DNA of 64,000 bases from an uncultured Porphyromonadaceae bacterium (GCA_902489275.1 CABTZK010000008.1:1-64000); one strand, 5' to 3'. Counted from the stretch's first letter, positions 17,425-26,644 are shown. Notes: generated by a model not told the origin, from the letters alone. Numbers and translations: made by a program.

Positions 17425-18696
17425 TTACCGAATCCATTTCAGGATTTCTTTGAGGCTGTGTTTCTTGCCATAGAGCAAGATGCCCGTGCGATAGATGCGC
17501 GCGCTGAGCCAGATCATGAGCAGGGCTGTGACAAAGAGCAGGACCACGCTCAGCGAGATTTGCCAGAATGGAACTTCGTAGGGCAGCCGAATCATCATCA
17601 CGATGGGAGAAGTGAAGGGGATGATGGAGCACCACACGGCCATGGGGCTGCTGGGGTTGCCCATGCAACCGATGCCGGCGTAGAGGGCGATAATCATGAT
17701 GAAGATGATGGGGGTTGAGAATTGCGAGGCATCGCTGGCCTGGTCGACGGCAGAGCCGAAGCCGGCAAACAGTGAGGCGTAGAGCAGGTAGCCGCCGATG
17801 AAGTAAATCACGAACGAAGCCAGGATAGAGAACATGTTGATGCCCTTCAGGGCGTTCAAGGCCTCTTGGACACCGGCCAGCATGCTGCCTGGGTCACTCG
17901 CCAGCGAGGGCACGCTGCCCACAATGCCTACCAGCACCATGGCCCAGATGGCAAACTGCGTGAGTCCCACCAGCCCCACGCCGACAATTTTGCCCATCAT
18001 CAGCTGGAAAGGCTTGCAACTGCTCACAATCACCTCCACGATGCGGTTGGTTTTCTCCTCGATGACACTGTTCATGATCATTGCGCCATACATGATGACA
18101 AACATGTAGGTCACAAATGCCAGCGCAATGCCGATGACCATAGCCACCTCGGTCGACGAGTTGAACTCGTTGCCGTCCTCGTCGAGTTTCACACTGTTCA
18201 CGCTCAGCTCAACCTGCGCCTTTTTGACGATTTGCGGCAAATTGGGAATATTCTCCCGCGCTAACTTCACGTTGGTGAGCGTGTCGTTGAGGCAGTTTTC
18301 CACGTATTGCACGAAATTGGCGTTGACGGTGTTTTTGCTGTAGATGTTCACCTGTGCCGAATCGAGTACGTTGGCGGGAATCACAACGAGCGCATCCACG
18401 TTTGCCGGCCCGTTCTTGAAAAATTGATGAGGATTGCTTTTCCCGGCCTCGCCTCGGAGCGGAATGATGTCGTAGAGTTCGTTGCTGGCAATCGTGCCAC
18501 CCACTTGCCCTGTCTCGTCGATGACGGCGACGGTCGTTTTCTGTGTGGTAGACTCTTCGTTGATTTTCTGTAGCCAAATGGGAAGAAACATCATCAGCAC
18601 CATGAGCGCTGGGATGAGCAGCGTCATGATAATGAATGACTTGCGGCCTACAAGAGCCATGTATTCACGCTTGATAATTAACCAAAGTTTGCTCAT
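17425..18696 (-). CDS. ABC transporter permease, NatB/ABC-2 type
   Basis: A 423-residue ABC-2 permease. One N-terminal helix (MTLLIPALMVLMMFLPIW) is followed by a large extracytoplasmic domain (about 45-175) and then five to six helices at the C-terminus, the layout of NatB-like Na+ or drug exporters. It overlaps the preceding ATPase gene by 4 bases, so the two are translationally coupled and form one exporter. Substrate unknown; relatives are annotated as sodium ABC exporters. Confidence 0.85.
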   Translation of the reverse strand: MSKLWLIIKREYMALVGRKSFIIMTLLIPALMVLMMFLPIWLQKINEESTTQKTTVAVIDETGQVGGTIASNELYDIIPLRGEAGKSNPHQFFKNGPANVDALVVIPANVLDSAQVNIYSKNTVNANFVQYVENCLNDTLTNVKLARENIPNLPQIVKKAQVELSVNSVKLDEDGNEFNSSTEVAMVIGIALAFVTYMFVIMYGAMIMNSVIEEKTNRIVEVIVSSCKPFQLMMGKIVGVGLVGLTQFAIWAMVLVGIVGSVPSLASDPGSMLAGVQEALNALKGINMFSILASFVIYFIGGYLLYASLFAGFGSAVDQASDASQFSTPIIFIMIIALYAGIGCMGNPSSPMAVWCSIIPFTSPIVMMIRLPYEVPFWQISLSVVLLFVTALLMIWLSARIYRTGILLYGKKHSLKEILKWIR

Positions 18697-19595
18697 GAGT
18701 TTAAGGATTTTACCGTTTCAATAAAAATTTCGTTCATGCTTGGCAGCAACTCGTGAAAGCCGCCAAGCGAGCAGTTGGCGTTGAGCCAGGCAATTGTGTC
18801 GCGCACCTCGGCTCCTTGCTGCAGCCTGATGAGGGTGGCGTCGCCCTCTGCCCTCTCGATGGTGTAGAGCCTGTCGTTCACAGGAAGTCGCTCCCCCTGG
18901 GCAAGCGATATTTTGTAGATGTTTTTTTTGTGTTGCTGCTTGATGTGGGCCACATTGCCCTCCAGCACCACATGGGCATGGTTGATGAGCGAGATGCGCT
19001 CGCACACCTCTTCCACGCTTTCCATGTTGTGGGTCGAGAACAGGATGGTGGCGCCCTCTTGCCGCAGGCGCAGGATTTCCTCTTTCAGTTGCTCGGCATT
19101 TACCGGGTCAAATCCCGAGAACGGCTCGTCGAAGATGAGCAGTCGGGGCTGGTGGAGCACCGTGGCAATGAACTGCACTTTTTGCTGCATGCCTTTCGAG
19201 AGCGTCTCTACTTTCTTGTTGCGCCACTGGCCCAGCCCAAAGCGGTCGAGCCACTCCACCATGCGCTGCTCGGCAGTGGCCTTGTCCACCCCCTTGAGGC
19301 GCGCCAAGTACATGATTTCCTCGCCCACTTTCATTTTCTTATAGAGCCCGCGCTCCTCGGGCAGGTAGCCAATTTGCGACACGTCATCGGGAGCGATGGG
19401 GAGTCCGTCGAGCAGCACCTCTCCGCTGTCTTGCCGGGTAATCATGTTGATGATTCTGATGAGTGAGGTCTTGCCGGCGCCGTTGGGGCCGAGCAAGCCG
19501 TAGATGCAGCCCTGTGGCACGCTCACGCTCACGTGGTCGAGCGCCACGTGGCCGTCGTATTGCTTCACGACATCTTTAATTTCAATAAAATCCAT
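18693..19595 (-). CDS. ABC transporter ATP-binding protein, NatA-like
   Basis: A 300-residue ABC ATPase powering the partner permease. Walker A GPNGAGKTS lies near residue 36, the signature LSKGMQQKV and Walker B LLIFDEPFSGFDP follow, then STHNMESVEEVCERI as the switch-His region. The C-terminal 80 residues form the DUF4162-type regulatory tail common in NatA-like proteins. It is the first gene of a two-gene operon. Confidence 0.88.
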   Translation of the reverse strand: MDFIEIKDVVKQYDGHVALDHVSVSVPQGCIYGLLGPNGAGKTSLIRIINMITRQDSGEVLLDGLPIAPDDVSQIGYLPEERGLYKKMKVGEEIMYLARLKGVDKATAEQRMVEWLDRFGLGQWRNKKVETLSKGMQQKVQFIATVLHQPRLLIFDEPFSGFDPVNAEQLKEEILRLRQEGATILFSTHNMESVEEVCERISLINHAHVVLEGNVAHIKQQHKKNIYKISLAQGERLPVNDRLYTIERAEGDATLIRLQQGAEVRDTIAWLNANCSLGGFHELLPSMNEIFIETVKSLNS

Positions 19596-19750
19596 TCGTT
19601 GAGTGTTTTTTCAAATTCAACTTGTTTTCTATATTAGACGCAAGAACACCCCCAGAAACTACACAGGAACGCGAGAAAAAGTGTTTATTTCGATTTTCCG
19701 GTCTGCAAAATTGCCCTCCGTTGTGTGTCTGCTGATGAAGCAGGCCTGAT

Positions 19751-19783
19751 GTAAAAGACGAAAGGATGCCTGGTTTGGCATCC
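19751..19783 (-). terminator. Terminator of tRNA-Tyr
   Basis: On the minus strand GGATGCC / GGCATCC (19764-19783, perfect 7-bp stem, 6-base loop) is followed by TTTCGTCTTTT. Confidence 0.75.
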
Positions 19784-19792
19784 CTTGCTGCG

Positions 19793-19875
19793 TGGGTAGA
19801 GATGGATTCGAACCACCGAAGCTATAAAGCAGCAGATTTACAGTCTGCCCCATTTGGCCACTCTGGAATCTACCC
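19793..19875 (-). tRNA. tRNA-Tyr (GTA)
   Basis: An 83-base class II tRNA. The acceptor stem is GGGTAGA / TCTACCC, the anticodon loop is CTGTAAA with GTA, there is a long variable arm (CTGCTTTATAGCTTCGG region) and a T-arm GGTTCGAATCC. CCA is not encoded. A promoter lies just upstream on the minus strand and a terminator just downstream, so it is a stand-alone transcript. Confidence 0.95.
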
Positions 19876-19896
19876 GAGTGCTCTGAATGAGCGCTG

Positions 19897-19926
19897 CAAA
19901 GGTAAACATTTTTTCCGATGTACAAA
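19897..19926 (-). promoter_or_regulatory. Promoter of tRNA-Tyr
   Basis: On the minus strand TACCTTTG (19897-19904) with TTTG (19923-19926), 18-base spacer, 22 bases before the tRNA. Confidence 0.6.
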
Positions 19927-19973
19927 ATAAAAAAATGCTTTCTGCGCTTTTTTGTGCTGCGGCATCACGTTTT

Positions 19974-20005
19974 TTTGACTTTATCACCGATTATTGCTAC
20001 TTTTG
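19974..20005 (+). promoter_or_regulatory. Promoter of the lipoprotein gene
   Basis: TTTG (19974-19977) and TACTTTTG (19998-20005) with a 20-base spacer, an exact consensus. The ATG at 20019 lies 13 bases after the -7 box, giving a very short leader. Confidence 0.65.
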
Positions 20006-20018
20006 TATTCGATAACAG

Positions 20019-21038
20019 ATGAATTTTTCCCGCATGAAGCGAATACTGCAATTCTCGATTCTATGGCTGCTGCTGTTGCCTGCGCTGGCGGGCTGTAGCC
20101 GCTCGTTCACCATCAAGGGGCGTGTTAAGGGGCTTGACGGCCAGAGTTTGCATGTGGCATGGCTCACGGCCGGCGGTGTGAGGGAGCAGTGGGTGAAATG
20201 CGAGAAAGACCGGTTCGTGATAGAGGGAGCGACCGACGAGTTGACCTTGGTCACCATCTGCACCTCGGGGATGCAGCTGCTCGCCCGATTAGCGGTGGAG
20301 AATGGCGACCATCTTCAGCTGCGCGGTGATTTGAGCCAGCCTTTCGGTTTAGAGATAAAGGGCCCCGATGTGGATGAGCGATGGCTCAAGTTTATCGCCG
20401 ACCACTCGGCCGACTATCAGAATGCAGCCAGTAGCCACTTGAATCAGGCTATTGAGGACTATGTGAAAGCGCATCCGAGCGATGCGCTCTCCGCCTTGCT
20501 TGTGCTGGTTGACTACGATGCCCGGGGTGACTGGAACAAGGCGAGCAAGCTGCTGGAAGGTCTTGACGAGGAGGCAAAGCCCACGGGGCTGGTCGAGTCC
20601 TGCCTGTCGCTAATCCGAGAGAAGGGCAAGCCCAACGGCCGGCTGAATGACCTCTCGCTGGGTGACAGTCATGGCGGTTTCTCCACGGTGAGGTTGAGCG
20701 ATGCGCCAGTCACGTTGCTCTATTTTTGGCGAAACGATGCTGGCCATCGTGGTCTTGTGGAGGCGATCAAGTCGTTCAGAGCCCCCTATGGCAAGCGCCT
20801 GCAAGTTGCCGATGTGTATGTTGAGCCTGATACCATGGGCTGGAGCAGCACGCTCAGGGCCATCGATGCCCATTGGGCGCACTACTGGGCGCCAGGCGGC
20901 CCCCTCGACAAAAACTTGCGGCCGCTTGAGGTGCAGTCGCTACCGGCCTTTGCGCTGGTCGACTCTGCCGGCACGGTGCACTACTGCGGGCCATCGCTCA
21001 ATGTGGCGCGAGGCAAGGCGAGGTCGCTTCTTAAATAA
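20019..21038 (+). CDS. Lipoprotein with DUF4369-like and thioredoxin-like regions
   Basis: A 339-residue lipoprotein. The signal sequence ends in a lipobox LAGC (Cys near residue 26). Residues about 29-110 (SFTIKGRVKGLDGQSLHV) look like the DUF4369 beta domain seen before thioredoxin folds in Bacteroidota. The C-terminal half (about 210-335, with APVTLLYFWRNDAG and QSLPAFALVDSAGTVHY) looks like a thioredoxin/AhpC fold with the cis-Pro segment but lacks the CXXC redox pair: the CXXC position reads RNDAG. It is therefore probably not an oxidoreductase. A paralogue family of this kind is common in Bacteroidales outer membranes. The comM gene follows 9 bases later. Confidence 0.7.
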   Translation: MNFSRMKRILQFSILWLLLLPALAGCSRSFTIKGRVKGLDGQSLHVAWLTAGGVREQWVKCEKDRFVIEGATDELTLVTICTSGMQLLARLAVENGDHLQLRGDLSQPFGLEIKGPDVDERWLKFIADHSADYQNAASSHLNQAIEDYVKAHPSDALSALLVLVDYDARGDWNKASKLLEGLDEEAKPTGLVESCLSLIREKGKPNGRLNDLSLGDSHGGFSTVRLSDAPVTLLYFWRNDAGHRGLVEAIKSFRAPYGKRLQVADVYVEPDTMGWSSTLRAIDAHWAHYWAPGGPLDKNLRPLEVQSLPAFALVDSAGTVHYCGPSLNVARGKARSLLK

Positions 21039-21047
21039 AAAAACGTT

Positions 21048-22616
21048 ATGCTAACCACAACCATCGGCGCTGCCGTTTATGGCATTGACGCCATTGCTGT
21101 TCATATCGAAGTCTCGATAGACTGGGGCATGGGATTCACGATCGTGGGTCTGCCCGATACTGCCGTAAAGGAAAGTGCCGAGCGCGTGCATTGCGCGGTG
21201 GCCGAGGCTGGCTTCAAGTGGCCCAACAAGAACATTGTGATTAATATGTCGCCAGCCGATATTAGGAAAGAAGGCTCGGCCTACGACTTGCCCATCGCCA
21301 TCGGCATCTTGGCCAGCGACGAGAAGGTGTCGCCCGAAAAGTTGGGGCGATACATGATGATGGGTGAACTCTCGCTCGACGGCTCGTTGCGTCCCATCAA
21401 GGGCGCGCTCCCCATGGCCATTCTGGCTCGCGAGCTGCAGCTCGACGGTTTCATCTTGCCCAGTGAGAATGCCATGGAAGCTGCCATTGTCAATCATCTT
21501 GCTGTCTACGGCGCAAGCCACATTAGCCAAGTGATTGACTTCTTGAACGGTGCGGCCGAGTTGAAGCCCACAGTGGTCGACACGCGCGCCGAGTTTGCCA
21601 AGGCGCAGGGCTCGTTCCCTTACGACTTCAGCGAGGTCAAGGGCCAGGAAAACGTGAAGCGCGCTTTCGAGGTGGCTTGCGCGGGCGGGCACAACATCCT
21701 CTTGATAGGCTCGCCAGGCAGTGGCAAGAGCATGATGGCCAAGCGGTTGCCCAGCATATTGCCACCCTTGAGCCTCGCCGAGGCACTGGAAACGACCAAA
21801 ATCCACTCGGTGGCCGGGAAATTGTCGCGTGGCACCACATTGCTCACGACACGCCCCTTCCGCTCGCCCCACCACACGATCTCGCCTGTCGCGCTCGTGG
21901 GTGGTGGCAGCTATCCCACCCCCGGCGAGATTAGCCTGGCTCATCATGGGGTGCTTTTTCTCGACGAGTTGCCCGAGTTCAACCGCGGTGTCTTGGAGGT
22001 GATGCGTCAGCCGCTGGAAGACCGCCACATCACCATTTCGCGCGCCAAATACACCACCGACTATCCCGCCTCGTTCATGCTGGTGGCCAGCATGAACCCC
22101 TGCCCGTGTGGCTACTACGGGCATCCCGCCAAGCCGTGCATTTGCAGCGCCCATCAGCGTCAACGCTACTTGGGGAAAATCAGCGGGCCGTTGCTGGATC
22201 GCATCGATTTGCAGATAGAGTGCCAGCCCGTGGATTTCGACGACTTGTCGTCAAAAGCCCCTGGCGAGCCTTCGGCCGCGATTCGGGCCAGGGTAATCCA
22301 GGCGCGGGCGATTCAGGCACAGCGTTTTAAGGATAGCCCAGGCACCTACTGCAACGCCCAGATGACCCCCACGATGATTCACCGCTGGGCCGAGCCCGAT
22401 GCTGCCGGCTTAGACCAGTTGCGCGCGGCCATGGAAAAAATGAACATGAGCGCAAGAGCCTATGATAGAATATTGAAAGTGTCGCGCACCATCGCCGATT
22501 TGGAAGGCAGCGCGACAGTGTGTTCCCGCCACGTGATGGAGGCTATTTCCTATCGTTCCCTGGACCGCGTGAGCTATTTCAATTTCTCAGAAACCGACTG
22601 GATGCCGAAGAAATAA
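21048..22616 (+). CDS. comM: YifB/ComM family Mg-chelatase-like AAA+ ATPase
   Basis: A 522-residue protein with three parts. The N-terminal Lon-protease-like fold (about 1-170, with TIVGLPDTAVKESAERV) lacks a catalytic role. The AAA+ core has Walker A GSPGSGKS (221-228) and a Walker B segment GVLFLDELPEF. The C-terminal Mg_chelatase_C has the MNPCPCGYYGHP Cys cluster. In gamma-proteobacteria ComM is a hexameric branch-migration helicase that extends heteroduplex during natural transformation. In Bacteroidales its role is not established. No competence gene is adjacent. Confidence 0.88.
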   Translation: MLTTTIGAAVYGIDAIAVHIEVSIDWGMGFTIVGLPDTAVKESAERVHCAVAEAGFKWPNKNIVINMSPADIRKEGSAYDLPIAIGILASDEKVSPEKLGRYMMMGELSLDGSLRPIKGALPMAILARELQLDGFILPSENAMEAAIVNHLAVYGASHISQVIDFLNGAAELKPTVVDTRAEFAKAQGSFPYDFSEVKGQENVKRAFEVACAGGHNILLIGSPGSGKSMMAKRLPSILPPLSLAEALETTKIHSVAGKLSRGTTLLTTRPFRSPHHTISPVALVGGGSYPTPGEISLAHHGVLFLDELPEFNRGVLEVMRQPLEDRHITISRAKYTTDYPASFMLVASMNPCPCGYYGHPAKPCICSAHQRQRYLGKISGPLLDRIDLQIECQPVDFDDLSSKAPGEPSAAIRARVIQARAIQAQRFKDSPGTYCNAQMTPTMIHRWAEPDAAGLDQLRAAMEKMNMSARAYDRILKVSRTIADLEGSATVCSRHVMEAISYRSLDRVSYFNFSETDWMPKK

Positions 22617-22754
22617 GCCTCCATTCCGAGGTTGCCCCTTTGGCGCGCTGATGCTTGAGCTTTTTTGGGGGGCAGGAAGATGGAATCCGATAGAATCCTG
22701 CCATTTTGACATCTTTTAGGGCTCTTCGGTGCAAGATATATAGGATATTATTTG

Positions 22755-22762
22755 TAACTTTG
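22755..22762 (+). promoter_or_regulatory. -7 element of the acyltransferase gene
   Basis: TAACTTTG ending 11 bases before the ATG at 22774, so the leader would be very short. No clean TTTG at -33. Confidence 0.5.
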
Positions 22763-22773
22763 CCGTCGATAAT

Positions 22774-23658
22774 ATGGCATCAGACGAAATTCTTGATATG
22801 GAAGTAGAAAACCAACAGCCCGAGCACCAACCCGTCAAGCGAATGGTGCTCGACTATGACGACATACGCGCGATGGCGCCGTTCTTTGACGGCAAGCCAA
22901 GGCTTGTGAACTGGTGCATGAGGTTTCTTTCCATGGATAAGGTGAACTGGCTGCATGACCACAATTGCGACGTGCAGGGCATGCCTTTTGTGCAGGGCAT
23001 GCTCAACGACCTCGATATTAGCATCGAGTTCAAGAACGGCAGCGCGCTTGAGCGCTTGCCCGAGGGGGGCTTCATCACGGTGTCGAACCATCCCTTTGGC
23101 GCGCTCGACGGCATCATGCTGATTAAAATCATCGGCGAGTACCGGCCAGACTTCAAGGTGATGGTGAACATGGTGCTCAACTACATTACCGCGATGAGAC
23201 CCAATTTCGTCAGTGTCGATGCCTTTGCAAGCGACGACCCCAAGAAGCGTGCCGAGAGCGTGAGAGGCCTCGTCACGGCCATGCGCCATGTCAAAGAGGG
23301 GCATCCCTTGGGGCTTTTTCCGGCTGGAGCCGTGTCGAAGTTCACCAGCAGCCTACGCATTCAGGACCGGAAGTGGCAGCCCACCATCACGCGTCTTGTC
23401 AAGAAGTTGAAAGTGCCCGTGGTACCCATCTACTTTCACGGCCACAACAGCGTGCTGTTCAACCTGCTGGGAATGATAGACTGGCGCTTGCGCACGTTGA
23501 GGCTGCCCAGCGAGGTGTTTCGCCGCAAGGGGCACACCTTCAGGGTCTCGATAGGCGACCCGATCACGCCCGAGGAGCAAGAGCGCTATGCCACAGCCGA
23601 GGAGCTGGGCGCGTTCCTGCGCGCAAGAACCTATGCGATGAAAGACTGGAAATCATGA
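22774..23658 (+). CDS. Lysophospholipid acyltransferase (PlsC/OlsA/GlsA-like)
   Basis: A 294-residue membrane-associated acyltransferase. The catalytic motif reads NHPFGALDG (105-113), the NHP[LF]GxLDG variant seen in ornithine/glycine-lipid O-acyltransferases rather than the NHxSxxD of classic PlsC. LFPAGAVSK (near 188) matches the phosphate- or carboxylate-binding motif III (FPEGTRS-like), and VPVVPIYFHG matches motif IV. It may add the second acyl chain to glycine lipids or phosphatidate; the donor (acyl-ACP or acyl-CoA) is unknown. It is followed 41 bases later by the sigma-54 activator. Confidence 0.8.
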   Translation: MASDEILDMEVENQQPEHQPVKRMVLDYDDIRAMAPFFDGKPRLVNWCMRFLSMDKVNWLHDHNCDVQGMPFVQGMLNDLDISIEFKNGSALERLPEGGFITVSNHPFGALDGIMLIKIIGEYRPDFKVMVNMVLNYITAMRPNFVSVDAFASDDPKKRAESVRGLVTAMRHVKEGHPLGLFPAGAVSKFTSSLRIQDRKWQPTITRLVKKLKVPVVPIYFHGHNSVLFNLLGMIDWRLRTLRLPSEVFRRKGHTFRVSIGDPITPEEQERYATAEELGAFLRARTYAMKDWKS

Positions 23659-23699
23659 TGCCAGCAAAAATCAGTTAAACGTTTTTTTTTCTGAAAGAT

Positions 23700-24980
23700 A
23701 TGAACTCAGCAGCAGTGCAAAGCGTGAAGCAACGCTTCAAAATCATTGGCAATGACCCCAAGTTGATGGTCGCCATCGAGCGGGCCCTGCAAGTGGCACC
23801 CATCAACTTGAGTGTGCTCATCATAGGCGAGAGTGGCGTGGGCAAGGAATTTTTCCCGAAAATCATTCACGCGAACAGCACCCGCAAGCATGAAACATAC
23901 ATTGCCGTGAACTGCGGAGCGATCCCCGAAGGCACCATCGACAGCGAGCTCTTCGGTCACGAGAAAGGCGCTTTTACCGGCGCGATAGCCGACCACAAAG
24001 GCTACTTTGAAGAGGTCAACGGCGGCACAATTTTTCTCGATGAGGTGGCCGAGTTGCCCCTCACGACGCAAGCGCGATTGCTGCGCGTGCTCGAATCGGG
24101 CGAGTACATGAGGGTGGGGTCAGCCAGGGTGCAGAAAACCGACATCCGCATCGTTGCCGCCACCAACAAGGACATGAGCAAAGCCATCAAGGAGGGCAAG
24201 TTCAGGGAGGACTTGTTCTATCGCTTATCGACCGTGCAAATCAGCATTCCGCCCCTGCGTGAGCGTACCGACGACATTTGGCTGCTCACGCGCCGGTTTT
24301 GCAGTGACTTTGCCGACAACCACCGGACACCGCTCGTGGAGTGGACTGCCGAGGCCAAGCAAGCGTTGCTCAACTATCGCTGGCCGGGCAACGTGAGGCA
24401 ACTCAAAAACGTCATTGACCAGATCTCGCTCTTCGAGGCAGGGAAAACCCTGCAACGCGCCGACGTGATGCGCTACCTGCCCCTCGCCAGCGCCGACCTC
24501 AAGCCCGTCGTCGTGGGAGATGCCGCGCAATTCGACTATGCCCACGAGCGGCAAATCCTGTTTAGCATGCTGGGGCAGCTTCAAAAAGAGCTCCAAGCCC
24601 TCAAAAGCAGTTTGGGGGCATCGGCGCCTGCGTCACACCTCCATGCCGACGTGGCCGACCTCAAACGCGCCTCCAAGCAATTGGTGAGCTCCACCTCGTT
24701 CAAGCCATCAACGCTCCGGCCCATTGAGCTTGACGAGGCTATGCCCAGCGCTCATCCTGCCCAGCACGTGCCGCACGAGTTGCGTGTGACGCCGCTTGAG
24801 GTCGAGGAAGTGCACACGGTGAAGACACTCGAGGACACCGAGCGCGAAACCATTATCAAGGCGCTTGAGCGCAACATGGGACGGCGCAAGCGCACGGCCG
24901 AGGAACTGAACATCTCGGAGCGCACGCTTTACCGGAAGATTAAGGAATATGGATTGGAGTCAAGAAACCAAAAGAACTGA
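23700..24980 (+). CDS. Sigma-54 interaction domain transcriptional activator
   Basis: A 426-residue enhancer-binding protein. The AAA+ domain begins almost at the N-terminus: Walker A GESGVGKE (43-50), the sigma-54-contacting loop GAFTGA (90-95), Walker B GGTIFLDEVAEL, and the arginine-finger region FREDLFYRL. A linker (about 265-380) leads to a C-terminal Fis-type HTH (ERNMGRRKRTAEELNISERTLYRKIKEYGL). It lacks a receiver, GAF or PAS domain, so its signal must come through protein partners or expression level. It heads a row of envelope genes (lptE-like, TPR-like, secG), an arrangement I recall as common in Bacteroidales. Confidence 0.88.
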   Translation: MNSAAVQSVKQRFKIIGNDPKLMVAIERALQVAPINLSVLIIGESGVGKEFFPKIIHANSTRKHETYIAVNCGAIPEGTIDSELFGHEKGAFTGAIADHKGYFEEVNGGTIFLDEVAELPLTTQARLLRVLESGEYMRVGSARVQKTDIRIVAATNKDMSKAIKEGKFREDLFYRLSTVQISIPPLRERTDDIWLLTRRFCSDFADNHRTPLVEWTAEAKQALLNYRWPGNVRQLKNVIDQISLFEAGKTLQRADVMRYLPLASADLKPVVVGDAAQFDYAHERQILFSMLGQLQKELQALKSSLGASAPASHLHADVADLKRASKQLVSSTSFKPSTLRPIELDEAMPSAHPAQHVPHELRVTPLEVEEVHTVKTLEDTERETIIKALERNMGRRKRTAEELNISERTLYRKIKEYGLESRNQKN

Positions 24981-25017
24981 GCGCCACCGAGGCCTTCAAG
25001 TTCCTCACACGAGAAAC

Positions 25018-25533
25018 ATGCTCAAGCGATTCAGCGCCATACTCATGCTCCTGGTCACGATGCAAGCCTGCACCGTCTACAGCTTGTATAAGCTCAACGG
25101 CTCATCGCTTGACTACAGCAAGTACAAAACCATCTCGTTCAGCGATTTCCCGATTCGTGCCGCATTAGTGTACCCGCCCTTGCAGCAACTTTTTGAAAAC
25201 AAGATGAAAGACATGGTGACCCAAAACACGCGCCTGCGGGTAGTCGACTCGCCCAACAGCGACTTGCGCATGGAAGGCGAAATCTCGGGCTACACCCTTT
25301 CGCCACAAGCGGTGGGCGAGGATGCCTACGCCACCCAGACGCGCCTCACCATCACCGTGCGCGTGAAGTACACCGACAACAAGAATCCGGCGTTGTCTGA
25401 CGACCTGACGTTCTCGGCTTATCGTGACTTCGACAGCAACCAACTGCTCACCGACGTGCAGGACGAGTTGTGCAGCCAAATTTGCGACGACTTGAAAGAC
25501 TTGATTTTTAATGCGACACTTGGCAACTGGTAA
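25018..25533 (+). CDS. lptE: LptE-like outer membrane lipoprotein
   Basis: A 171-residue lipoprotein with a short signal peptide and lipobox ending at Cys18 (TMQAC). The fold-typical start (YSLYKLNGSSLDYSKYKTISFSDFPIRA) and the DLRMEGEISGYTLSP strand resemble the Bacteroidota LptE family, which plugs LptD to insert LPS into the outer membrane. ATG at 25018 is chosen because it gives a proper signal peptide. The stop is 1 base from the next ATG, so it is co-translated with the TPR-like gene. The lptD gene is not in the window. Confidence 0.75.
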   Translation: MLKRFSAILMLLVTMQACTVYSLYKLNGSSLDYSKYKTISFSDFPIRAALVYPPLQQLFENKMKDMVTQNTRLRVVDSPNSDLRMEGEISGYTLSPQAVGEDAYATQTRLTITVRVKYTDNKNPALSDDLTFSAYRDFDSNQLLTDVQDELCSQICDDLKDLIFNATLGNW

Positions 25534-25534
25534 C

Positions 25535-26311
25535 ATGGATATTCTCAACGACATTCAAACACACTTGGCGCAGGGTCAAGAGCTCTCTAAGGCTTGGCTG
25601 GAGCAGGCGCAAGAGCGCTACCCCTATTTCCTCCTGCCCGCGTTGCTCTACCTCAAGCAGCACGGCATCAAGGGAAATGACGACCTGCTCGACCGCTTGG
25701 CGCTCGTCAGCCCCGACCGCATGGCACTGGCCAGCCAGCTTGGCAACCAGCGGGAAATCATGAGCAAATTCTACCCCGAGGAGGAGAAAAAGGCTTCGGC
25801 CGACACTGTGTCGGCGATTGACCAGTTTCTCGACTCTTTCGGCACGAGCACACCCAAGGAAATCGAGGTGCTTAACAACGCCATCTTTAACCCGACGCCT
25901 GATTATGCCGACTTGCTGGCCGCTCAAGAGCGAGAGGAGGCACAGGACAAGAGCCAAAATGACGATGAGCTGCAAAACATGACCCGCGACGACGAGCTCA
26001 TCAATCGCTTTATCGCCCGGTCAATCGAGAAGGAGAGGAAACAGTCAATTCCCGCGCCACAGCAGCATGTCGAGGCCGCCGAGATTGCCGAGATTGCCGA
26101 TACGCCCATTGATGAGCCTAAAGCGGAAGACGAGTCAATGCTGAGTGAAAGCTTGGCGAAAATGTACATTTCAAGGCGCAAATATGCCAAAGCGCTTGAA
26201 ATTATAGAACATATAAATTTGAAATTTCCAGAAAAAAGTATTTACTTTGCAGACCAAATTCGCTTCTTGCGGAAATTGGTGCTTAACGAGCAAACAAAAA
26301 ACACTAAATAG
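25535..26311 (+). CDS. Conserved hypothetical protein, TPR-like C-terminus
   Basis: A 258-residue soluble protein with no signal peptide. It is helical throughout; the N-terminal 60 residues (ELSKAWLEQAQERYPYFLLPALLYLKQHG) and the C-terminal 45 (SESLAKMYISRRKYAKALEIIEHINLKFPEKS) look like single TPR units joined by a charged, Glu/Asp-rich linker. Sited between lptE and secG with a 1-base gap upstream and 9 bases downstream, it is likely an envelope-biogenesis adaptor, though no function can be stated. Confidence 0.65.
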   Translation: MDILNDIQTHLAQGQELSKAWLEQAQERYPYFLLPALLYLKQHGIKGNDDLLDRLALVSPDRMALASQLGNQREIMSKFYPEEEKKASADTVSAIDQFLDSFGTSTPKEIEVLNNAIFNPTPDYADLLAAQEREEAQDKSQNDDELQNMTRDDELINRFIARSIEKERKQSIPAPQQHVEAAEIAEIADTPIDEPKAEDESMLSESLAKMYISRRKYAKALEIIEHINLKFPEKSIYFADQIRFLRKLVLNEQTKNTK

Positions 26312-26320
26312 AAATAAGAA

Positions 26321-26644
26321 ATGTATGCTATTTTTGCTATTCTGATTACACTTGCGTCGTTTTTGTTGATTGGCGTAGTGCTCATTCAGAAATCTAAAGG
26401 AGGTGGCTTAGCAGCCAACGTCAACAACTACAACCAGTTCATGGGCGTGAAGAAAACCACCGATTTCGTGGAAAAAGCCACGTGGGGTTTAGCAATCTTC
26501 ATCTGCGTGCTCTCCATCTGCACCTGCCTGTTCACCAGCACGCGCTATGTGAGCAAGGGCGCGCTCCCGACGCTCAAGGACATGCCTGCCCAGCAGAGCC
26601 AGGGTACCCCCATGCCCACCCCGGCAGCTCCGGCACAAAAGTAA
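26321..26644 (+). CDS. secG: Preprotein translocase subunit SecG
   Basis: A 107-residue SecG, the accessory subunit of SecYEG. Two membrane helices (residues 2-20 and about 50-70) flank the conserved cytosolic loop IQKSKGGGLAANVNNYNQFMG. The C-terminal 35 residues are Pro/Gln/Ala-rich and variable. It ends the sigma-54 activator-lptE-TPR-secG row. Confidence 0.9.
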   Translation: MYAIFAILITLASFLLIGVVLIQKSKGGGLAANVNNYNQFMGVKKTTDFVEKATWGLAIFICVLSICTCLFTSTRYVSKGALPTLKDMPAQQSQGTPMPTPAAPAQK

